This document shows positions 18,851 to 27,800 of a stretch of DNA of 32,677 nt, one piece after another. This DNA comes from Candidatus Poribacteria bacterium (GTDB lineage Bacteria > Poribacteria > WGA-4E > PCPOR2b). Made by a program: the position numbers and the translations under genes. How positions within the stretch are numbered: position 1 is the stretch's first letter; every line of letters starts with the position of its first letter. The stretch covers positions 1 through 32,677 of the forward strand of contig JADFGN010000014.1 of the NCBI GenBank assembly GCA_022567695.1. Reading direction: 5' to 3'. Below the pieces are notes generated by a model. That model did not search any database. It was not told the DNA's origin and saw only the letters and a program-made list of their open reading frames with translations.

Positions 18851-19855
18851 ATGCATCACCGTTTTTACGTCATCCTTATCTTGGTTGTTCTTCTCAATCA
18901 CACCACTGCCGACGCCGCAAACAAATTCGCCGGGGAATTCTTGACACTCGGCGTCGGCGCACGACCTTTAGGCTTGGGCGGAAGCTTTGCAGCAATCGCT
19001 GATGATTCGACAGCCACTTACTGGAATCCTGCGGGACTTGGGCGTTTGAGCCATTCCGAAGTTGCTTTCATGCATTCCAGCCTTGGTGATTTGGATAGCT
19101 ATGATTTCGTCAACTATATTCACCCGATTGGTAAAAATGGTTCTATCGGCGTCAGTTGGCTACGTGTTGGCATCGACGACATCCCAATTACGAGCCTACG
19201 TGTGACCTCTCGACCTATTGGACCGAGCAATCGTCCAATAGAGGATGGAACTTTTAGCAATACGGATAACGCTTTTATATTTTCCTACGGAAGACGAATT
19301 GGATTGGACCTACTAGACCTATATGTGGGTGGAAATGCTAAGTTGATTTATATCGCTTCCTTCGGCAACACAAATGCCTTTGGGCTGGGCGGAGACCTCG
19401 GTGTTCTCTGGAACACAAACCCTCAGCGATCTAGCCGGTTTTCAGTTGGTGTTGTTGCACAAGATTTCTTTAAGACGAAACTCTACTGGAACACCCCACC
19501 TGATGCTGAAGGGCAGGCATCGAATACAGACACAATCGATCAGAATTTAAGAATCGGTGTTTCTTACAGTCAGGACATTGCCTCCTTAAACAGCCGATTG
19601 CTGTTGACAACCGACACCGATAGTCTCTACTCCTTTGAAATGCACTACGGCGCAGAATACGTTTTCGCTGACCTATTGTCACTTAGGCTTGGCGTTCAGG
19701 AACGCAAGGGCTTGAACACGATTCGCCAACTAACGGCGGGTGCTGGTTTACGGCTCTCTTTCATCACAGGTGCAGCTTTTTCTATTGATTACGCTTTCCT
19801 CAGCAATGACGAGCTTGGAAATAGCAATCGAATCTCGCTGATGACACGGTTTTGA
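18851..19855 (+). CDS. PorV/PorQ-like outer membrane barrel protein
   Basis: FAGEFLTLGVGARPLGLGGSFAAIADDSTATYWNPAGLGRLSHSEVAFMHSS is the characteristic PorV/PorQ (UPF0164-like) N-terminus. Likely start ATG 18851; the ORF extends to TTG 18779. Confidence 0.88.
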   Translation: MHHRFYVILILVVLLNHTTADAANKFAGEFLTLGVGARPLGLGGSFAAIADDSTATYWNPAGLGRLSHSEVAFMHSSLGDLDSYDFVNYIHPIGKNGSIGVSWLRVGIDDIPITSLRVTSRPIGPSNRPIEDGTFSNTDNAFIFSYGRRIGLDLLDLYVGGNAKLIYIASFGNTNAFGLGGDLGVLWNTNPQRSSRFSVGVVAQDFFKTKLYWNTPPDAEGQASNTDTIDQNLRIGVSYSQDIASLNSRLLLTTDTDSLYSFEMHYGAEYVFADLLSLRLGVQERKGLNTIRQLTAGAGLRLSFITGAAFSIDYAFLSNDELGNSNRISLMTRF

Positions 19856-19955
19856 AACATATCAGAAAAGAAAACGGATCTCCTGATATTTTAATTTTAG
19901 GAGGTACACAGTTGATTCTGATTCCCTCATTCACCTATCTGCCTGTTTCTTTTTC

Positions 19956-20735
19956 ATGACTCCATTCACCAATTGTTGGATTCGTCCATTCGTCCATCTG
20001 GCATTTTTGCTGTTGCTGTATGTTTTTATTCTCTCTATATTCTGTATAAGCATTCCCGCCTTCGCCAACGGCATTGATGATTCCGATCTCTTTACCTTTG
20101 TTCGGCTGCGATATACAGGAACGAGGTGGCGCGGCAACGGATGGGATGTCGATTGGCCGGCCTCTGATCGCAATTTCATCTGGCATCTCGGACAGGCAAC
20201 CAATATCCCGGTATTCCCTCGCGAGAAGATTGTTCATGTTGGTTCACCGGAGCTTTTCAACTACCCCTTTGCCTACATCTTGGAAGTTGGATCCCTGAAA
20301 TTGACCGACGCCGAGGCGAGGAACTTACGCGAATATCTGTTGCGTGGTGGTTTCATCATGATTGATGATTTTCATGGTGGCCGGGAGTGGCGTAATTTTT
20401 ATCAGCAATTAAAAAAGATCTTTCCAACACGCGAGCCTAAGGATATTCCGATTTCCCACCCCATCTTCCACTGCTTTTTCGACATTGACGAACTGATCCA
20501 GATTCCCGGTTTAGCTTCCTTTTTTAGGGGACGGACGTATGAGCGGGTTGACGGTTATCCCGTCTATTGCCGGGGCGTATATGACGATCACGGGCGTTTA
20601 ATGATGATGATCAATTTCAACACCGACATTGGGGATGCGTGGGAACATGCGGCGGAGGATTTTTATCCACGGAAATACTCAGATATGGCTTATCGGATGG
20701 GCATCAACGCAGTCGTCTATTCATTGACGCATTAA
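19956..20735 (+). CDS. DUF4159 domain protein
   Basis: FVRLRYTGTRWRGNGWDVDWPASDRNFIWHLGQATNI... LREYLLRGGFIMIDDFHGGREWRNF... matches DUF4159-type sequence; signal-like N-terminus. Confidence 0.85.
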   Translation: MTPFTNCWIRPFVHLAFLLLLYVFILSIFCISIPAFANGIDDSDLFTFVRLRYTGTRWRGNGWDVDWPASDRNFIWHLGQATNIPVFPREKIVHVGSPELFNYPFAYILEVGSLKLTDAEARNLREYLLRGGFIMIDDFHGGREWRNFYQQLKKIFPTREPKDIPISHPIFHCFFDIDELIQIPGLASFFRGRTYERVDGYPVYCRGVYDDHGRLMMMINFNTDIGDAWEHAAEDFYPRKYSDMAYRMGINAVVYSLTH

Positions 20736-20765
20736 AGTTTATCCACTGCGTCATTATACCTTGAC

Positions 20766-20894
20766 TCTGTCACATTAAAACCGTTAACCTTAACGAGATC
20801 CTATCCTTGTGGGAGCGAGATCCCTCTCGCGATGAACACCCAGCGCACGCATCGAGTCTAGGAAGACTCTCCCACAGATGTAACAAAGTCGTAA
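20766..20894. repeat. Intergenic MITE-like element, TIR GACTYTGTYACAT
   Basis: Left GACTCTGTCACAT and reverse complement of the right end GACTTTGTTACAT; internal TGTGGGAG...CTCCCACA hairpin. Confidence 0.65.
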
Positions 20895-20906
20895 TACTTT
20901 CTTTCT

Positions 20907-22322
20907 ATGAAAAGGGAAACTATGCGTTTTCGTATCTCGACTCCACAACCTGCGACTCTCTATAAAAAAGTTCCCATCCCCGATGAGTTCATTTCCGTGA
21001 ATGCCGATGGGCAACGCTGGGGTGGAGACATCCGCATCGGCGATCTCACTGGCGATGGCAACGTCGATTTCCTCGTCTATAAATCACTCGGAGGGATCAA
21101 GCCGTGCTTTCTCGGAGCGTTCACGCTTGATGGTGAACCGATCTGGTCTGTCGGCAATAAAGACCTCACGGCAATGGATGCCGATAGTGAGGATATACTT
21201 CAGACAACCTCTCCAGACCGTCCCGGTCCCGTCGCAATCTATGATATTGATCAAGACGGTACAACAGAAGTGATTTGCTTTTTGATCGATTTTGATGAAG
21301 TGGGAGCGGTTTCCCAACCTCTGAGCAGGTGGAATCTTGAAGCAATCGATCTCGTCATCTTAGATGGGAAAACAGGAGAGATAAAACGGCACGCCTCGCC
21401 CGCTGAACTTCGTCAGTGCAACGCTTATGTTGATGGTGAACTCCATCTTTCTAACTATGTTCACCATCGGTTGATGATTGCCAACTTCACCGGAAACTCA
21501 CAACCACAGGATTTCGTCGTCAAGCTTGGTAATGACATACTTGCCTTTAACCATGAACTTGAAATCTTGTGGCAATACACCAATCGGTGGTATCGCTACT
21601 CCAAGCATGCTGCTTATATTCCCGCTGTCGGCGATTTGGATGGCGACGGCAGAGACGAAGTAAACGGCGGGCATTTCGGACTTGACCACGATGGCAACGT
21701 ACTTTGGGAGAAGTATCTCGGTGACAATATGGATGCCGTTCTCGTCGAGGAGTGGGATGGCGATCAGAGTAACGGAAAAGAGGCTATCCTATCCGGGGGT
21801 GGGCAAGTTCTCGATGGGCACGGAAATACGTTGCTCGAACTGGGCATGGAACTCGTTCCACATGGGCAGGAGATTCGCTACGGGAACCTTCGCCTCGACA
21901 CAGCGGGCCCCGAACTCGTCATCCGCTATAACGGACACCATCCCGATCTAATGGTTGTGAGCCACAGCGGCGAGGTGCTCAGTCGATTTCAAGCCGATGA
22001 ATCTCCAAACAACACAGGGTTGGAAATCATCCATTGGAACGGAGAAAATGAAGCAGACCTGATCTATAGTCCGGCTGCGCTTTACGATGGCTATGGCAAC
22101 AAGGTCGTAACGTTTCCCAATCTGCCACCGCCGACAGGAGGTAAGATGGGGTGGTATCACTGCTTTCCTGCAAATGTGTGCGGGGACGAGCGCGAAGAGG
22201 TCATTTTGTATGACCCGCATAGCGATGCGATCTATGTCTATACTCCGCCGCCTTTTGATGCAACGGCTTTTCGTGGGTACAAGCACACACCGCGACAATA
22301 CAATGCACGGTTGATTGATTAA
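20907..22322 (+). CDS. FG-GAP/VCBS-like beta-propeller protein (rhamnogalacturonan lyase-like)
   Basis: Calcium-loop motifs IGDLTGDGNVDFLVY, IYDIDQDGTTEVI, VGDLDGDGRDEVNGG. Family beyond FG-GAP is tentative. Confidence 0.75.
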   Translation: MKRETMRFRISTPQPATLYKKVPIPDEFISVNADGQRWGGDIRIGDLTGDGNVDFLVYKSLGGIKPCFLGAFTLDGEPIWSVGNKDLTAMDADSEDILQTTSPDRPGPVAIYDIDQDGTTEVICFLIDFDEVGAVSQPLSRWNLEAIDLVILDGKTGEIKRHASPAELRQCNAYVDGELHLSNYVHHRLMIANFTGNSQPQDFVVKLGNDILAFNHELEILWQYTNRWYRYSKHAAYIPAVGDLDGDGRDEVNGGHFGLDHDGNVLWEKYLGDNMDAVLVEEWDGDQSNGKEAILSGGGQVLDGHGNTLLELGMELVPHGQEIRYGNLRLDTAGPELVIRYNGHHPDLMVVSHSGEVLSRFQADESPNNTGLEIIHWNGENEADLIYSPAALYDGYGNKVVTFPNLPPPTGGKMGWYHCFPANVCGDEREEVILYDPHSDAIYVYTPPPFDATAFRGYKHTPRQYNARLID

Positions 22323-22412
22323 TTACCTAATTGATGAGGTCAAAATCAAGAACCGTATCGATCTAAGATGCTCGCCTTAACGTCCTCAGAAAAGGAGTTG
22401 AAGCAAGTCACC

Positions 22413-22697
22413 ATGGAATCTATTATGTTCTCTAAAGTGAAAGCGAACCTGCCTTGGCTAGAAGCTCGGGTGATTGTGAACCAATATTTGCTTTTTCATA
22501 TCGGTAGCGCCTTTATGGCAGGAAATCCAGCACTCGTAGACAAGGACAGTTGTTTGCTTCAGGTGCCGGTATTGTATACAACCACGAAAGGCAATAAAGA
22601 AGTCGGCACATTTTATGTAAAAGCAGACACCAACAAACTGCTACTACCGAAATCGACTCCCAAAGAAGAAATTTACCACAATGCAGAAATTGATTGA
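22413..22697 (+). CDS. Small hypothetical protein coupled to a downstream peptidase gene
   Basis: 94-aa ORF MESIMFSKVKANLPWLEARVIVNQYLLFH..., overlapping the next ORF start at 22681. Confidence 0.55.
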   Translation: MESIMFSKVKANLPWLEARVIVNQYLLFHIGSAFMAGNPALVDKDSCLLQVPVLYTTTKGNKEVGTFYVKADTNKLLLPKSTPKEEIYHNAEID

Positions 22698-23156
22698 GAA
22701 AACGCATTATCCGCAAGAATCAGAATATAGTTGTATTCCGGCGTCCATTCGGATGGTTTTTCTGCTTTTGAGAAGGGACTTGGAGAAAGGTACGCCGAAC
22801 TCGATCTGATTAATTTATTGGGGACCAGTCAAAGCGGTAGTCTTTTGGAAAATCTGATGAGAATTTCCAAGTTAGGATTTCAGGTTGAGGTTGTGTCTTC
22901 AAATTTGTCGGAGTTGTTAGCTTACCTCCAAGCTAAGAAAAAGCCCGTTATTGTAGTGGTGTATGCTCAGTACATTCCCTATCTAAACAGTGATAGTTTG
23001 CATGCTGTCGTCGTTGTCAGGCTAGATGCCCAGAACATTTACTTCAATGACCCTTTGCGAGAGGAATACCCCATGATTCTTTCCCATGATGAATTCCAGA
23101 GAGCTTGGAGTGTCTGGGGTAATCTTCTGATTAAGATTGAACGAACCATGAATTGA
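22681..23156 (+). pseudogene. C39-like/papain-like cysteine peptidase with a frameshift
   Basis: Frame 1 from ATG 22681: MQKLIEKTHYPQESEYSCIPASIRMVF (catalytic Cys motif). It continues in another frame as SAFEKGLGERYAELDLINLLGTSQSGS...KKKPVIVVVYAQYIPYLNSDSLHAVVVV (His motif). Adding one T in the T-run at 22757-22761 restores one frame. Confidence 0.7.
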
Positions 23157-23440
23157 TCGCCATGGACGCTGACATCTCCTCGCTGTTGTGTTTGCTGACT
23201 CTCAGTCAATTGTGGTGTGCTTTCATGAGATAAGCAGAGTTATTTCTGTTTCAGGATGCGCCAGCGTAATATCATAAATCTCCGCCTCGCCCTCCCAAAC
23301 CACCTGAATGGTTACAAGGTGTATTTGCCATAGACGATAGAAACAGATGGTATTATAATTTCATCATTCAACAGATATGATACTCGGTGTGGAGTGGGCA
23401 AAGCACGGAAAGTTGGATATGGAAGCTGAATTGGTTGTTT

Positions 23441-23752
23441 ATGCGTTATATCGGCTGTAAATCGAACTTATTGTCTCACCTTGAAAAAGTCGTGATCGAC
23501 CAGCTGGGAATCAAAAAAGGGACGTTCTGTGATCTCTTTGCAGGAACAGCGAGTGTTGCAGCACACTTCAAACAGCGCGGTTTTCGGATTATTTCTAACG
23601 ATCTGCTTGAACTCTCTTACGTCTTTCAACGGGCGTTGATTGCCAATAATGAAGAACCCGCATTCGCCCGAATTGCCCCAACCCTCGGTGACGTATCGCG
23701 TGAGAGCCTTTCTTCCAATCTATCTCCCTACCATAACGTGAGTTCGACGTAA
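23441..23752 (+). pseudogene. D12-class DNA adenine methyltransferase, N-terminal fragment
   Basis: MRYIGCKSNLLSHLEKVVIDQLGIKKGTFCDLFAGTASVAAHFKQRGFRIISNDLLELSY has the R-Y-x-G-x-K-x-x-L and FxGT/SND motifs. It stops where an inverted repeat begins and the catalytic DPPY region is absent. Confidence 0.75.
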
Positions 23753-24278
23753 GCAATTAAACGATAACAGCAGGTAAGTCCCCCAACTGAGGTAAACGGA
23801 TGTTGAGCGAAGGTTTTTTCTCTTGGTAGGTATAAGCAATTAATGCGCTGACAACATTAACCAGAAAATTAAATCCGCTCATCAAGCAACTTCCGCCACA
23901 AGAACATTACTGTCTGGACCAACAGATGAGGAAGGCAATTGTCTCGGTGACGAACAATATCGCCGAAGGTCATGGGCGCTGGCAGTATAAAGAAAACATG
24001 CGCTTCTGTCGAATTGCTAGAGGGTCGACCGAGGAAATCCTTGACGACATCAACGTCTGCCTTGATGAGGACTATGGTCAGAGAGAAAACAACGAACAAC
24101 TCAAGGGAGAAGGCTACCATCTGATTTGCGGCGCTTCGACCATTGCGAAAATCAACAGTTATATTGCTTATCTTCGCCGTAGTCAACAAGGAAGCAAATG
24201 AGTCGTCACCAGACACCAGTCACCATAATGCTGTAGAACTCAGAAGCAGCTTGGATTTCTTATATCGAACTCACGTTA
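23734..24278. mobile_element. Truncated IS remnant with 14-bp perfect TIRs
   Basis: TAACGTGAGTTCGA at 23734-23747 and TCGAACTCACGTTA at 24265-24278. The left end carries a minus-strand transposase-like C-terminus LIFLVNVVSALIAYTYQEKKPSLNIRLPQLGDLPAVIV* (about 23757-23873). Confidence 0.65.
23833..24201 (+). CDS. Four-helix bundle protein (23S rRNA intervening-sequence protein family), N-terminally truncated
   Basis: LNPLIKQLPPQEHYCLDQQMRKAIVSVTNNIAEGHGRWQYKENMRFCRIARGSTEEILDDINVCLDE... matches the family signature; the frame has no proper start. Confidence 0.75.
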
Positions 24279-24788
24279 CCATAAGGTCATTTCGTGGTTG
24301 AATTGTTTGCCCGGTAAAAAGGGGTACATCGTTCAGTAGCTAACATTTTTTAAAAGCGGGACTTTGAATGATTACTTGTCATCTGAAAAGTCGCTCGGCC
24401 ACTGGGATTTGGAAAGGATGATAACAACGAAATTCAACGATTTCCCAAAACCGTTAGCTATTAAAGGGTCAAAACACTCGAAACCCTTGTCATAGATTGC
24501 TTTGTCACGATTTTTAAAAAGTGTGAAGAAACCCGACATTCAACCTCCTAAAACAACCGTAAAATGGTTCAATCGTGGATACCGTGTGTTTTTTGAGCAA
24601 TTCAACAACTGTAAAGAATTCCGACACTGGTCGAGACGATTCATCCGTAAGCGTCAAAAACAGTGGGCTTTGTTACCCGAAATATTGAGATGGTCCAATC
24701 CAACCTTCGGAAGGTTCGTTCAGCCATTGAGATCTAACTGTTCCAAAGTTTATACTATTTCTTAATTTGACATGTCATCTTGAGCAAC

Positions 24789-24838
24789 GCGAAAGATCTA
24801 GATTCTTCAGCTTCGCCTCAGAATGACATGAGGATTTC
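24789..24838. repeat. Copy 1 of a 50-bp inverted repeat flanking the mini-RNAP/sigma module
   Basis: GCGAAAGATCTAGATTCTTCAGCTTCGCCTCAGAATGACATGAGGATTTC is the reverse complement of 29127-29176 with one mismatch. Confidence 0.9.
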
Positions 24839-24893
24839 TAGATCTGCCAGCTTGAAACCTTCCGAAAGTTATCAATTAATTCTGTCCGGGCAC

Positions 24894-27800
24894 TTATCCA
24901 TCACCTTTCACAGGTAATCCGACGAAAAGGCGACTATCAACGTCCACAAGCCGTTCAACATCCTCGGTTGCTGCGGCGAGGGCGAAGACAATGCCGGGAC
25001 GCTTGGCTCGCATCGCACGTCCGAGAACAGTGAAGCCACCTCCGATGCCGCCCATTCCTTCCCCAAAGTATGTCTGTTGGCTTACCACTCGTGCCAATCC
25101 TTCCCAATGGCGGTGAATGATAGCGCGTAATTCATCGGATGTCAGACCGTCTCGGTAGCCGTGACGAACCTTGGGCGGGGTTGGCCTGTCGAAGTGAGAA
25201 CTGTTCCATCGGACAACGATCTGCGAAAGGGAATCCATTCTGCCTCGCGCCCCGCTCTTGATGGCGAGGAGTTGGGGGCCCAAATCGTTATCATCGAACT
25301 CCTTCCGTGTGGCAAGCTGCTCAATGAGTTCCTCCGTATACGCATCCCAAGTTTCCTCATCGGCATCTTCAGGTGGAGGTGTTCGCTGCAAACTTTCGCC
25401 AATAAACGGACTCATTGACATTCCCGACTCTTTAGCAAGCTCAAAGCCGCGGTGCATCAGGTTCTCAAGGCGGTCCAGCGTTTTGTTGACCCCCTCGCGT
25501 TTCAGGACCTCCCGCATTGCGTCGGCAAGCGTTTTCTTTGTAGCGAAGCCTTCGGCAGTTGTCGCAACGTCGGTTCCAGCAAGCCTTGAGATCTCCTGGC
25601 GTCCGGCAGGTGTACGACTGAGGTTTACAAGCCCCAACATCGACTCGTTGGCGGGGAGTAGGGTTGTCAGCAAGCCCGGAGTACGTTTAAAATGTCCCGC
25701 CACAGAAAGGAGTTCTCCTGCCTCACGCTGTCCCTCAGCAGTGACCGGTAGGAAGAGCGCGGCTTGATCGCCGTCGAAATCTGCATTCATTAGTCCGCAG
25801 ACGATTGGATCGATATGGAGCGCATTGTCCTCATGCCGTATGGGGTGAAACGCTAGGAATGAAGTGGGCATCAGTGCCGGCGCACGATACAGAATGACCC
25901 ACGAGTGTTCCATAATCTCGTCGAGTATTTGCGTTGCCTTCTGGGTTCGTGCATTGACATCGGCGTCGCTACCGATAATCCGCGTGACAAAGGGTCCAAA
26001 GAGTGTCCACGCCATCTTGTCTGGAATACCGACCTGATCATGTCTCAGGTCGATGTCCGGCTCGATCACTGCACGTCCACTGAAAAGGGTTGGCGTATGG
26101 AAACGCATATGCTCTGAACTAACGAGCGTGTCTAGGTATTCTCTAACACGTACCTCAAGTTGATTCAACGTTTGGCTGGTCAGGCTTTGGGGTGTACTGG
26201 TTGCCAACATCCGCTCGGCTCTTTCGTTAACTTCGACGAGTGCTTGGTAGGCGGCGAGTGAATTTTCATCCCGCCTTACTTTCTCGCCCACCCACCACAT
26301 TCCGTCGTGATACAAGTGTTTGGATTCGTCACCGCCCGTGTCCGTGCTCTCAAAAACACCAACTTGATTAAGGGTCTGGCTGCGAAGCCACGGATGAGGA
26401 ATTGGATGAGCCAATTTGAGGACTTTGCCTTCGCGGTGCGCGAACCGAAAAGCCAAATTTTCGCCATTAAGTTCGGCGCGAATTCCCGCAATTGCCAAAC
26501 GTTGCATAAGATTTGAAAACATTGGCGTGGGCGGACCAGCCTGTTGGATTTTGCCGGCTGCAAGCCGAGAAGCGAGGGTATTCGCATCAGGTCGTTCGGC
26601 AGAACAGGTGTTGAATCGATCTTTTAAGGTTTCAAACGCACCAAGGTCGCGTAACACAAGATATTCAGCATTCCCTAAACTTTGAGCTTCTGCACGTTCG
26701 CCCGTTGATACGGCGATTTTCTCGCGTGCGATGTGATAGAGTGTACCCCAGTAGACCCACCCCACCAGGCTAGGTCGCTGAAGCTTTTTGCCATTCCTAC
26801 CAAGCGTGAGGGTCTCCATTCCATCTTTGGGAAGGCCTGCGTCTTTCAAGCGTTTACGGAGTTCTTCACGGCTCGGTGCTTGAAATGGTGGTACAATGGC
26901 GGGTTTCCCCTCTGCTCGTGCGATGCGGCTCATGATCGCTTCTCGCAATTGACCAAGGGTCATCCGTGTCTGCAAGCCCATAAAGCTGTAAACAAGCTCT
27001 ACTGGTGTTCCATCAAGCAGATGTGGCATATCTTTGTCGGGAAGAATGCGCGTCACACACCCTTTCACGCCGTGCCGGTTGGCGAACTTATCGCCCGGCT
27101 CAACGGGGTGGGGATAGTTGAAACGTCCCGCGCACGATTCGCTCATAATGATTGCGTCCTCGAAAGTATCAACCCCCCAAGAGACGTAGGCAGTCAACAC
27201 ATTTCGTCCATACCAGAAGTCAGGTACATTGGGTTCATTGCCAGTCTGGACGAGAGCTGGCTCCGGATCTGGTGGTATAAAACACTGCCGCATCATGTTG
27301 ACGCCCATGAGTTGCCGATTGGCGTCATTGTGCTCCAAAAATGGCATCATCGTTGCGGTGAGCCCCAGTATCCCTTCAGGCTGGTTATCAATGATAACAA
27401 GCTTTCCATCCCGAATTTCAGCACCGACAGCAATACTCAAGATCGTCCCAACGCTTGGCCCCTCCGGCATCTCGAAAGGACAGACACGCCCGAAATGCGC
27501 GGGATTGTAAACCTTTTCACGCCATAAAACGCGGACACGCCTAAGATGCGTGTGCTTGTCAAGCCAATTTCTCTCCTGAAGCCGATTGTTCCACGACCCG
27601 TCAAGTATCAACTCTCGCACCCATGTGTCGAGCGGCATCCACGATTTGAGAAGCGACGCGCTCCACGGCAGGTCGGAAGATACGCCTTCCAAACGTACCT
27701 TAAAGTTGTCGTAAAACTGTTCGCCAACACACTTAATCTCAGCGGTATCTAATTCCTCATGTGAAGCAATTGGAACAATCACATAATGTTCACCGTCGAT

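Noticed and set aside
24502-24765. 87-aa ORF of basic composition
   Set aside because: Overlaps a repeat (AACCTTCGGAAGGTT), has no clear start signal or recognised domain, and lies in decayed mobile-element DNA.
25258-25767. 169-aa plus-strand ORF, Ser/Arg-rich
   Set aside because: Antisense to the beta-prime part of the mini-RNAP; composition is typical of shadow ORFs.
26733-27527. 264-aa plus-strand ORF
   Set aside because: It is antisense to the conserved beta region of the mini-RNAP, which has clear homology; the antisense frame has no recognisable domain.
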